Both the position numbers and the translations under genes were made by a program. The notes beneath the pieces were generated by a model that made no database searches, was not told where the DNA came from, and saw only the letters and a program-made list of their open reading frames with translations. A stretch of DNA of 12,793 nt from UMGS1590 sp036303105 (lineage in GTDB: Bacteria > Bacillota > Peptococcia > Peptococcales > Peptococcaceae), in contig JAXJBF010000099.1 in the NCBI GenBank assembly GCA_036303105.1, positions 1 through 12,793 of the forward strand, given 5' to 3'. Positions 7,202-12,793 of the stretch are shown here, one piece after another. The stretch's first letter is position 1, and each line of letters opens with the position of its first letter.

Positions 7202-8530
7202 ATGGACCTTATCAATCAGATCAGAGAGGCGGGTATCATTGGCGCCGGTGGCGCAGGGTTTCCGACGCATGCAAAACTCGCCGCTGAAGCAGAGTATATT
7301 TTAATGAATGCCGCAGAATGCGAGCCATTGCTGCGTGTAGACCAGCAGCTGATGGCAGTCTGCGCCGACGAAATCCTTCAAGGGTTTGCCATGGCGGGCC
7401 GTACTGTGCATGCAAAAAAAGCGATCATCGGGATCAAAAAGAAGCATGGTGATGTCATCGCACATTTGCAGACACGCATTCAGGCCCTGCATTTGGAGAA
7501 GGAAGTAGAAATCGGTGAACTGCCGGATGTGTACCCAGCAGGTGACGAGCAGGTGCTCGTTTACGAGCTGACAGGGCGCGTGGTGCCGGAAGCCGGGCTG
7601 CCGATCATGGTGGGCTGCGTGGTGGTCAACTCAGAAACGGCGCTCAACATTTATAAGGCCAGCCAGGGGCAGGCTGTGACAGAAAAATACATCACCATTG
7701 CCGGTGATGTGCCGCAGCGCCTGACGGTCAAGGTGCCAGTGGGTACGCCGATTCTCGATGTGCTGAAGCTGAGCGGCATCGACGATTTCAGCAACTACGC
7801 CGTTATCGATGGCGGCCCAATGATGGGGCCGGTGATGAAAGAGCTTGGCGGCTATGTGAGCAAAAAGAACAAAGGCTTTATCATTCTGCCAAAGGATCAT
7901 TTCCTGATTCGCAAGAAATCCACAACGGCACAGCAGGCCAAGAAAGTCAACAAGGCCGCCTGTGAACAGTGCCGCATGTGCACCGACCTGTGCCCAAGAT
8001 ATCTTTTGGGCCACAACATGCAGCCTCATAAAATGATGCGGGCGCAAAGCTATCCTTTTGGCGAAGCGGAAGGGCTGCAGATGGCGTACCTGTGCTGTCA
8101 GTGTAACCTGTGCGAGCTCTTTTCCTGCCCAGCAGGGCTGCATCCGAAGATGGCCAACATGTCCATCAAGGCGATGCTCGCCAAGGACAACATCCGCTAT
8201 CAGAGAACGCAGGAGCATTTTTCGGCGCGCAGCGTGCGTGAATACCGGCTGGTGCCAAGCAAGCGTCTGATTGCACGCCTGGGCCTGCGTGATTTTGATA
8301 AGCCAGCGCCGCTCAGCGAGATCACGCTGACGCCAGAGGTGGTGCGCATCAGCACACGGCAGCATGTGGGCGCACCGGCGCAGCCAATGGTGAGCGTGGG
8401 CCAGCATGTGGAGGCGGGTCAGATGATCGGCAGCATTCCTGCCGACAGCCTTGGCGCTGCCATTCACGCGAGCGTGAGCGGCAGTGTGATAACAGTGACA
8501 CCAGATTATATTGAGATAAGGAGACAGTAA
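7202..8530 (+). CDS. pduS: PduS/RnfC-like Fe-S flavoprotein, electron transfer
   Basis: Homologue of PduS, a flavin and [4Fe-4S] protein related to the RnfC/NuoF family; PduS supports cobalamin reduction in propanediol compartments. The N-terminal GIIGAGGAGFPTHAKL and NAAECEPLL segments are the RnfC-type nucleotide-binding start, and an SLBB-like region follows around residues 160-205 (YITIAGDVPQRL). Two cluster motifs are Cys254/257/260/264 (CEQCRMCTDLC) and Cys298/299, Cys301, Cys304 and Cys309 (CCQCNLCELFSC). The end (VSVGQHVEAGQMIG… and SVSGSVI) looks like a biotinyl/barrel-sandwich hybrid domain, as in RnfC. About 443 residues, normal for PduS. ATG 7202 has GGGG seven bases upstream; GTG 7196 is an alternative. 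With no B12 enzyme here, transferring electrons through Fe-S shell proteins or reoxidising cofactors is the better guess. Confidence 0.92.
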   Translation: MDLINQIREAGIIGAGGAGFPTHAKLAAEAEYILMNAAECEPLLRVDQQLMAVCADEILQGFAMAGRTVHAKKAIIGIKKKHGDVIAHLQTRIQALHLEKEVEIGELPDVYPAGDEQVLVYELTGRVVPEAGLPIMVGCVVVNSETALNIYKASQGQAVTEKYITIAGDVPQRLTVKVPVGTPILDVLKLSGIDDFSNYAVIDGGPMMGPVMKELGGYVSKKNKGFIILPKDHFLIRKKSTTAQQAKKVNKAACEQCRMCTDLCPRYLLGHNMQPHKMMRAQSYPFGEAEGLQMAYLCCQCNLCELFSCPAGLHPKMANMSIKAMLAKDNIRYQRTQEHFSARSVREYRLVPSKRLIARLGLRDFDKPAPLSEITLTPEVVRISTRQHVGAPAQPMVSVGQHVEAGQMIGSIPADSLGAAIHASVSGSVITVTPDYIEIRRQ

Positions 8531-8531
8531 C

Positions 8532-9077
8532 ATGCGCGCGATAGGAATGGTTGAATTTAATAGTATTGCTAGAGGCATCTACGCAGCCGATCAAATGGCA
8601 AAGATTTCTGATGTCGAATTTGCAGCGGCCACTTCGACCTGCCCAGGAAAATACATCGCCATTGTACACGGCGATGTGGCAGCCGTCGAAGATTCGGTGC
8701 GCATTGGTGAACGCATGGCCGAAGAATTCTTTGTCGACTCGATCATCATTCCAAACGTGGATGCCGGCGTGTTCCCAGCGATTTCCGGGGCAACGATGCC
8801 GGAACGCGTGCAGGCGGTCGGCATTATGGAATCGTTTTCAATGGCGACAATGATCGTGTGTGCCGATGCCATCCTGAAAGCGGCAGAATTGGAACCGATT
8901 GAGCTGCGTCTGGGCAACGGTCTGGGCGGTAAGAGCTACTTCACCTACACTGGCGACGTGGCTGCGGTGCAGGCAGGCACCGATGCCGGCAAAGCCATTG
9001 CGATGGAAAAGGGACTGCTCATCAACGCGGAAGTGATCCCATCGCCATCGGAATTGCTGATTCCAACCCTGTTATAA
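8532..9077 (+). CDS. pduT: PduT-like tandem-BMC shell protein (BMC-T) with pore cysteine
   Basis: Tandem BMC protein of 181 residues expected to form trimers that look like hexamers. Domain 1 covers about residues 1-90 (RAIGMVEFNSIARGIYAAD… HGDVAAVEDSV) and domain 2 about 91-181 (QAVGIMESFSMATMIVCAD… YTGDVAAVQAGTDAG). Cys37 in STCPGKY sits at the position of Cys38 of Salmonella PduT, which ligates a [4Fe-4S] cluster at the trimer pore; the CPGK context is conserved. It directly follows the PduS-like gene, as pduS and pduT are paired in propanediol operons, so an electron path from lumen to cytosol through this pore is a reasonable inference. AAGGAG at 8518-8523 is eight bases before ATG. Family certain; cluster binding likely from motif. 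Confidence 0.94.
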   Translation: MRAIGMVEFNSIARGIYAADQMAKISDVEFAAATSTCPGKYIAIVHGDVAAVEDSVRIGERMAEEFFVDSIIIPNVDAGVFPAISGATMPERVQAVGIMESFSMATMIVCADAILKAAELEPIELRLGNGLGGKSYFTYTGDVAAVQAGTDAGKAIAMEKGLLINAEVIPSPSELLIPTLL

Positions 9078-9078
9078 T
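9070..9078 (+). promoter_or_regulatory. Possible internal extended -10 promoter
   Basis: TGTTATAAT is an exact match to the extended -10 form TGnTATAAT, just before the longest intergenic gap of the window (40 bases). No good -35 stands at 17 bases (TTGCTG at 9054-9059 is only 13 away), but extended -10 promoters can work without one. A start near 9085 would give the eutQ-like gene a leader of about 33 bases. The match also encodes Leu-Leu-stop, so it may be chance. Confidence 0.3.
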
Positions 9079-9117
9079 ACGACGCACGTTCCATTCTCTG
9101 GGAAAGGATGTGATTCT

Positions 9118-9753
9118 GTGAAAAAACTGATTTGTGCAAAGGACGTTGAGCACTGTGTGCAAAACGGCGAGACGGTGATTCTCATTGACAGCAACACGCT
9201 GATCACACCATCAGCGCGGGACGCTGCCGCACAGGCGAACGTCACCTTCCGCGAAGGTGGTGCAGCTGGCGAAAGCGACGGCGCGGCGTGTCCGGCTGCG
9301 CAGCCAGCCAGCGACAACGAGATCATTTACAAGGCGCTGCAAATCCTTCTTGAAAAAGGCTTGCTCGGCCAGCTGGCCAATCTGCCAGGGCTCGAGGTGC
9401 CCTATGTGTCTGAAAGTGATGGTACCGGCATGCTCAAGCTGGTGCGCGGCAACACCGCAGCGTGGCAGCCATTGGATACCGGTCATGCTGGTGACCAGGT
9501 GTTTTACAACGAACTGATTACAAACGGCGATGGCGTGCCGCTGACTGCTGGATTTATGAAGATTGAGGGCTGCTCGTTTTCCTGGGACGTGGCGCTGCAG
9601 GAAATCTATTACGTCATCGAAGGTGTGCTGACTGTGGAAAAAGATGGGCGTGTGTTCACCGCTCACGCAGGTGACTGTCTGCTCTTCAAGCGCGGCGCCC
9701 ACTTAACGTTTGGCACACCGGAGCAGGTAAAAGTCTTTTACGTGACACATTGA
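9118..9753 (+). CDS. eutQ: EutQ-like cupin protein
   Basis: Member of the EutQ family, which ends in a cupin barrel; acetate kinase activity was reported for Salmonella EutQ, but the family role is not settled. The N-terminal 45 residues (KKLICAKDVE… LITPSARDAA) form a module also seen at the start of the EutT-like protein of this locus. A low-complexity Ala/Gly/Glu linker follows to about residue 68. The C-terminal half (about 105-211) shows cupin strands: TAGFMKIEGCSFSWDVAL, EIYYVIEGVLTVEKDGRV, HAGDCLLFKRGAHLTFG and VKVFYVTH. The usual cupin metal histidines are mostly absent, as expected for EutQ. The 211-residue length is slightly shorter than enterobacterial EutQ. The GTG start has AAAGGA upstream at about 9103-9108. 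If it makes acetyl phosphate into acetate and ATP, it would act just after PduL; that is inference. Confidence 0.88.
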   Translation: MKKLICAKDVEHCVQNGETVILIDSNTLITPSARDAAAQANVTFREGGAAGESDGAACPAAQPASDNEIIYKALQILLEKGLLGQLANLPGLEVPYVSESDGTGMLKLVRGNTAAWQPLDTGHAGDQVFYNELITNGDGVPLTAGFMKIEGCSFSWDVALQEIYYVIEGVLTVEKDGRVFTAHAGDCLLFKRGAHLTFGTPEQVKVFYVTH

Positions 9754-9775
9754 TTGACAACGAAGGAGGAACGTC

Positions 9776-10372
9776 ATGGAAGCGTTAGGAATGATTGAAA
9801 CCTATGGCCTGGTGCCAGCCATCGAAGCGGCCGACGCCATGCTGAAAGCTGCTGAAGTGCGGCTTTTGGAAAGAACGTTTGTCAAAGGCGGCTTGGTCAC
9901 CATCACTGTGACGGGAGATGTGGCGGCTGTGAAGGCGTCGGTGGATGCCGGAGCAGCAGCGGCATCACGCCTAGGCGAACGCGCGCTTGTGACCCAGCAT
10001 GTCATCCCACGGCCTCATCCGGAAGTGGGCGAAACGATTGTGAATGCCGTGCCGCTGATTGAGCAGCGTGCAGCGCAGGAACAGGGAGAGTGTCCCAGGC
10101 GAGGCCTGAGTGAACCAAAATCTGCCGATGGGCAGCCGACGACGCCGTTGAAGCTTGCTGCAAACAGCCTGTCCAAAGCGATCGTCGATCGCCTCGTTGA
10201 AGCACATGGACTGGAAGCGGTGATGAACGCGCTGACATCCTGCCGCGTGGCACTCTTGCGCCGATTGGCTCGTGACTACGAAGGGCTGGATCTGGGCGAA
10301 ACGACACGCACAAAAGCAAATAAAAAACAATTATTAGCGGCTTTATACAGCCATTATGAAAATAGACAATAA
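9776..10372 (+). CDS. Hexameric BMC shell protein with long C-terminal extension
   Basis: Residues 1-85 are a canonical BMC-H domain (EALGMIETYGLVPAIEAADAM, GGLVTITVTGDVAAVKASVDAG, and HVIPRPH at its end). A variable linker (about 86-125, rich in Glu, Gln, Arg and Pro) leads to a predicted helical C-terminal domain (about 126-198: SLSKAIVDRLVEAHGLEAVM, then LRRLARDYEGLDLG, ending in a basic TRTKANKKQLLAALYSHY stretch). This resembles the general plan of PduK and EutK, BMC-H proteins with an extra C-terminal domain (EutK carries a nucleic-acid-binding-like fold), but I do not recognise the family of this extension. Such proteins are usually minor shell parts. AAGGAGGA stands about six bases before ATG. 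It could recruit cargo, or tether or position the shell. Confidence 0.88.
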   Translation: MEALGMIETYGLVPAIEAADAMLKAAEVRLLERTFVKGGLVTITVTGDVAAVKASVDAGAAAASRLGERALVTQHVIPRPHPEVGETIVNAVPLIEQRAAQEQGECPRRGLSEPKSADGQPTTPLKLAANSLSKAIVDRLVEAHGLEAVMNALTSCRVALLRRLARDYEGLDLGETTRTKANKKQLLAALYSHYENRQ

Positions 10373-10396
10373 CATCAGAAGGAGGTTGTAGATCAT

Positions 10397-12016
10397 ATGG
10401 AAACTATCGATTATGATTTACGCTCGGTACAGGAAGCCAGAAATCTTGCGCGCAAAGGGCAGATCGCCACTGAACGCCTGGCAACTTATACCGAAGAGCA
10501 GATTGACCGGATCATTCGCAACATGGTCCGTGTGGCAGAGGAAAACGCTGTTTCCCTGGCACAGATGGCAGTAGAAGAAACCGGCTTTGGGAAAATTGCC
10601 GACAAAACGTACAAAAACCACATGGCATCAACGCTGGTGTACAACGCCATCAAAGACATGAAAACCATCGGCGTCATCCACGAAGACCCAGTGGCAGGCA
10701 CCATGGACGTGGCCGATCCTGTTGGGCTTTTGATGGGCATTGTGCCATCCACCAACCCAACCTCAACCGCCATTTTCAAGTCCATCATCGCAGTCAAATC
10801 CAGAAACGCCATCGTTTTCTCGCCGCATCCATCCGCTGTCAAATGCACCTCTCGTGCTGCTGAACTGATGGCACAGGCAGCCGTTGAAGCTGGCGCACCG
10901 GAGAACACCATCGGCTGCATCACCATGACATCCATGCCAGCCACCAACGAGCTGATGCATTGCAAGGAAGTAAAGATGATCATTGCTACCGGTGGTCCTG
11001 GCATGGTTAAGGCGGCTTACAGTGCCGGCAAACCTGCGCTGGGTGTTGGCGCGGGCAACTCTCCAGCCTACATTGAACGCACCGCCAACATCAAACAGGC
11101 CGTGACCAACATCATCGCCAGCAAGACCTTTGACTATGGCACCATCTGTGCATCGGAACAGTCCATCATCTGTGAAGAATGCAACAAAGATGCGGTCATT
11201 GCTGAACTGAAAAACCAAGGCGCTTATTTTATGAGCACCGAGGAAACCGACAAAGTGTGCAAGCTGCTCTTCAAGAATGGCCATGCCATGAATGCGAAAT
11301 TCGTTGGCCGCTCACCACAAGTGATCGCAAGCGCTGCTGGAATCAGCATCCCGGCCAACACCACCGTATTGATCGGGGCCCAGGGCGGCGTCGGCGAAGG
11401 CTATCCGCTTTCCTATGAAAAACTGACGACGGTGCTGGCGTTCTATGTGGTCAAAGATTGGCACGAAGCCTGCGACCTCAGCATTGAATTGCTGCAAAAC
11501 GGCATCGGCCACACCATGAGCCTGCACACCGAAGACAGAAACATCATCCTCGAATTTACCCGCAAGCCAGCTTCCCGCATTCTCGTCAACACCGGCGGCA
11601 GCATGGGCGGCACCGGCGGCAGCACGGGCCTCTTCCCATCTTTCACGCTGGGCTGCGGCACCTGGGGCGGCAGTTCCACGTCGGAAAACGTCAGCCCAAT
11701 GAACCTTATCAACATCAAAAAGGTGGCCTTCGGTCAAAAAGCCTGCGCTACCATGGCAGCTGACGACCCAACCTTCAACCATCCAGAGCTGGCGCAGCTC
11801 ACAGGCGCAAACGGCAGCAGCTGTCAGGCACCATCCACCTGTGCACGCACGTCAACCGTCGGTGCTGGCGCACAGTACCTGACCCCAGAACAGTATCAGA
11901 ATGGCGGCGCGTCTACGGGCTGCTGCAACGGTGCCAAGGTCAGCGACCAGCCGATTGATGCCAACCAGCTGAACGACATCATCAACATGCTTGCCAAAGC
12001 GCTGCGAGGTGAATGA
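10397..12016 (+). CDS. CoA-acylating aldehyde dehydrogenase with C-terminal targeting peptide
   Basis: Complete 539-residue AdhE-type acetaldehyde dehydrogenase: acetaldehyde + CoA + NAD+ gives acetyl-CoA. The catalytic cysteine is Cys251 in DYGTICASEQS; the nucleotide-binding region shows VGLLMGIVPSTNPTST and GVGAGNSPAYIE, and the C-terminal catalytic part has the glycine-rich NTGGSMGGTGGSTGLF and CGTWGGSSTSENVSP segments. The catalytic domain ends near residue 450. A linker of about 65 residues follows with four cysteines (476, 482, 509, 510), then a predicted amphipathic helix (about 522-537, PIDANQLNDIINMLAKAL), the usual form of a microcompartment encapsulation peptide. It is the second such enzyme in the locus and the two are not close duplicates. 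AGGAGG precedes ATG 10397 with good spacing. CCA is the commonest proline codon (14 of 22), as in cutC. Confidence 0.95.
   Translation: METIDYDLRSVQEARNLARKGQIATERLATYTEEQIDRIIRNMVRVAEENAVSLAQMAVEETGFGKIADKTYKNHMASTLVYNAIKDMKTIGVIHEDPVAGTMDVADPVGLLMGIVPSTNPTSTAIFKSIIAVKSRNAIVFSPHPSAVKCTSRAAELMAQAAVEAGAPENTIGCITMTSMPATNELMHCKEVKMIIATGGPGMVKAAYSAGKPALGVGAGNSPAYIERTANIKQAVTNIIASKTFDYGTICASEQSIICEECNKDAVIAELKNQGAYFMSTEETDKVCKLLFKNGHAMNAKFVGRSPQVIASAAGISIPANTTVLIGAQGGVGEGYPLSYEKLTTVLAFYVVKDWHEACDLSIELLQNGIGHTMSLHTEDRNIILEFTRKPASRILVNTGGSMGGTGGSTGLFPSFTLGCGTWGGSSTSENVSPMNLINIKKVAFGQKACATMAADDPTFNHPELAQLTGANGSSCQAPSTCARTSTVGAGAQYLTPEQYQNGGASTGCCNGAKVSDQPIDANQLNDIINMLAKALRGE
12006..12011 (+). promoter_or_regulatory. 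Ribosome binding site deciding the pduL start
   Basis: GAGGTG lies in the last codons of the aldehyde dehydrogenase gene. It is seven bases from ATG 12019 but one base from ATG 12013, favouring the downstream start. Confidence 0.6.
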
Positions 12017-12018
12017 TC

Positions 12019-12675
12019 ATGGCCAGTAAGGATTACGAAGCCATTTTAGATGCGCTGCTCGCGGCAGTGCAGGCAGCAGCGAAGAATACACCAGCATCGC
12101 AGGCAGGCGACGAGATCCCTGTGGGGATTTCCAACCGTCACGTGCATCTGTCACAAAGTGACGTGGAGCGGCTTTTTGGCATCGGCTATCAACTAACGCC
12201 GATGAAGGATCTTTCTCAGCCAGGCCAGTTTGCCTGCAAGGAAACCGTCACCCTCTGCGGCCCAAAGGGCGCCATTGAAAAAGTGCGCGTGCTGGGACCA
12301 GCCCGCAGCCAGACGCAGATCGAACTTTTGGCAGGCGACGGTTTCAAACTGGGCGTGAAAGTGCCGGTGAGACTGTCCGGCGACTTACAAGGCACGCCAG
12401 GTCTCACCATCGTTGGTCCGCGCGGCTCGGTGCAGACGACAGAAGGGGCCATTGCGGCACAGCGCCATATTCATATGACGCCGGCCGATGCGCAGCATTT
12501 TGGCGTGCAGGATGGACAGCTGGTGTGTCTCAAAGTGGAGGGTCCACGCGGCGGCATCTTCAGCAAGGTGGCCATTCGTGTGACCAATAGCTCCCAGCTT
12601 GAATGTCATCTGGACATGGAAGAAGCCAACGCCATGGGCGTCACGTCAGCGACAACTGTAAAAATTGTGAAGTAA
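12019..12675 (+). CDS. pduL: PduL-type phosphate acyltransferase
   Basis: Converts acetyl-CoA and phosphate to acetyl phosphate and free CoA, recycling CoA for the aldehyde dehydrogenases inside the compartment. It has the two PduL repeats with metal-binding histidines: ISNRHVHLS (His41, His43) and AQRHIHMTP (His150, His152). A further His197 lies in ECHLDMEEANA, a conserved family segment. The first ~20 residues (KDYEAILDALLAAVQAA) form a predicted amphipathic helix separated by a short linker, matching the N-terminal encapsulation peptide of compartment PduL proteins. Length 218 is typical. ATG 12019 is preferred because GAGGTG at 12006-12011 is seven bases upstream; ATG 12013, overlapping the previous stop, is the alternative and adds two residues. 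Unrelated in sequence to Pta. Confidence 0.95.
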   Translation: MASKDYEAILDALLAAVQAAAKNTPASQAGDEIPVGISNRHVHLSQSDVERLFGIGYQLTPMKDLSQPGQFACKETVTLCGPKGAIEKVRVLGPARSQTQIELLAGDGFKLGVKVPVRLSGDLQGTPGLTIVGPRGSVQTTEGAIAAQRHIHMTPADAQHFGVQDGQLVCLKVEGPRGGIFSKVAIRVTNSSQLECHLDMEEANAMGVTSATTVKIVK

Positions 12676-12713
12676 TAAAATTAACGTTATATATTTTTTA
12701 GGAGGAATTCAAC
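12676..12713 (+). promoter_or_regulatory. AT-rich leader with strong ribosome binding site before the last BMC gene
   Basis: A 38-base gap that is sharply AT-rich in an otherwise GC-rich block, ending in AGGAGG at 12700-12705, eight bases before ATG 12714. It contains the 8-base palindrome TAACGTTA and a T-run. TTGTGA (12665-12670) and TATATA (12688-12693) are 17 bases apart, but a start from them would fall on the ribosome binding site, so promoter function is doubtful. An unstructured leader for strong translation, or a cleavage site, is more likely. Confidence 0.45.
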
Positions 12714-12793
12714 ATGACAAAGAATGAAGCACTCGGTATGATCGAAACCAAAGGTTTAGTAGGCGCCATTGAAGCAGCAGATGCCATGGTTAA
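12714..12793 (+). CDS. Canonical hexameric BMC shell protein (PduA/EutM type), 3'-truncated by the window edge
   Basis: Only the first 26 codons are visible, but they read as a textbook BMC-H start: EALGMIETKGLVGAIEAADAM. The KGLVGAIEAADAM segment is the first helix of the major hexameric shell protein, and the match is closer to the PduA/EutM/CcmK consensus than the extended BMC protein at 9776 (which has YGLVP in place of KGLVG). The strong AGGAGG ribosome binding site and AT-rich leader fit an abundant shell subunit. The rest lies beyond the window. Confidence 0.93.
   Translation, partial: MTKNEALGMIETKGLVGAIEAADAMV

Noticed and set aside
7631..8578. 315-codon open frame on the minus strand
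   Set aside because: Antisense to the PduS-like gene, which has clear Fe-S motifs; the antisense translation is His/Leu/Ala-rich and shows no domain.
9087..9106. Possible stem (TTCC/GGAA) in the gap before the eutQ-like gene as a terminator
   Set aside because: Four base pairs and no T-tract; too weak.
10096..10108. Small hairpin CAGGC-GAG-GCCTG
   Set aside because: Only five base pairs, within the linker-coding part of the extended BMC gene, with no T-run.
12682..12689. Palindrome TAACGTTA as an operator
   Set aside because: Eight bases occurring once, in an AT-rich gap; not enough to claim a regulator site.
1..12793. Mobile elements, tRNA/rRNA genes, CRISPR arrays, frameshifted genes
   Set aside because: No transposase, integrase, repeat array, RNA gene or broken frame was seen; coding sequence is essentially continuous.

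Overview
The window is an uninterrupted stretch of one operon-like gene block, all on the + strand, encoding a choline-degrading glycyl-radical bacterial microcompartment (a GRM1-like or 'type I' cut locus). The organism is most likely a strict anaerobe: the key enzyme is an oxygen-sensitive glycyl radical enzyme with a radical-SAM activase, and many other proteins carry Fe-S motifs. Strong GGAGG-type ribosome binding sites, GTG starts and a moderately GC-rich composition (by eye) fit an anaerobic member of the Bacillota. The sequence alone does not fix the genus, and Desulfovibrio-type loci have similar content.

Layout. 1-716: C-terminal part of a CoA-acylating aldehyde dehydrogenase, cut by the window edge. 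732-3353: choline trimethylamine-lyase CutC, the signature enzyme; all seven residues known from the Desulfovibrio enzyme are in place at a constant +27 offset. 3378-4322: CutD activase. 4341-7187: a tightly overlapping group with an EutS/PduU-type shell protein, an EutP/PduV GTPase, an EutT-like protein, an EutJ Hsp70-like protein, a GrpU-like shell protein with a GSCPQ motif, and the EutN/CcmL vertex protein. 7202-8530: PduS/RnfC-like Fe-S flavoprotein. 8532-9077: PduT-like tandem-BMC shell protein with a pore cysteine. 9118-9753: EutQ-like cupin. 9776-10372: hexameric BMC protein with a long C-terminal extension. 10397-12016: second acylating aldehyde dehydrogenase. 12019-12675: PduL phosphotransacylase. 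12714-end: start of a canonical hexameric BMC shell protein.

How it works together (established for the family, inferred here). CutC, activated by CutD, cleaves choline to trimethylamine and acetaldehyde inside the protein shell. The aldehyde dehydrogenases turn acetaldehyde into acetyl-CoA with NAD+, and PduL converts acetyl-CoA to acetyl phosphate and recycles CoA. PduS and two shell proteins with putative pore Fe-S clusters could carry electrons across the shell to help reoxidise cofactors. EutS, the GrpU-like protein, PduT, EutN, the extended BMC protein and the last BMC protein together supply hexamer, trimer and pentamer shell parts. Amphipathic helices at the N terminus of CutC, the N terminus of PduL and the C terminus of the second aldehyde dehydrogenase look like encapsulation peptides.

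There is no intergenic gap over 40 bases. I see no RNA gene, mobile element, CRISPR array or convincing terminator. The expected alcohol dehydrogenase, transporter and regulator are not in the window. The system is of a known kind. The less usual points are two Fe-S shell candidates beside PduS, an N-terminal module shared by the EutT-like and EutQ-like proteins, an EutT-like protein that lacks the CCxxC motif in a B12-independent pathway, and a cysteine-containing tail on the second aldehyde dehydrogenase.
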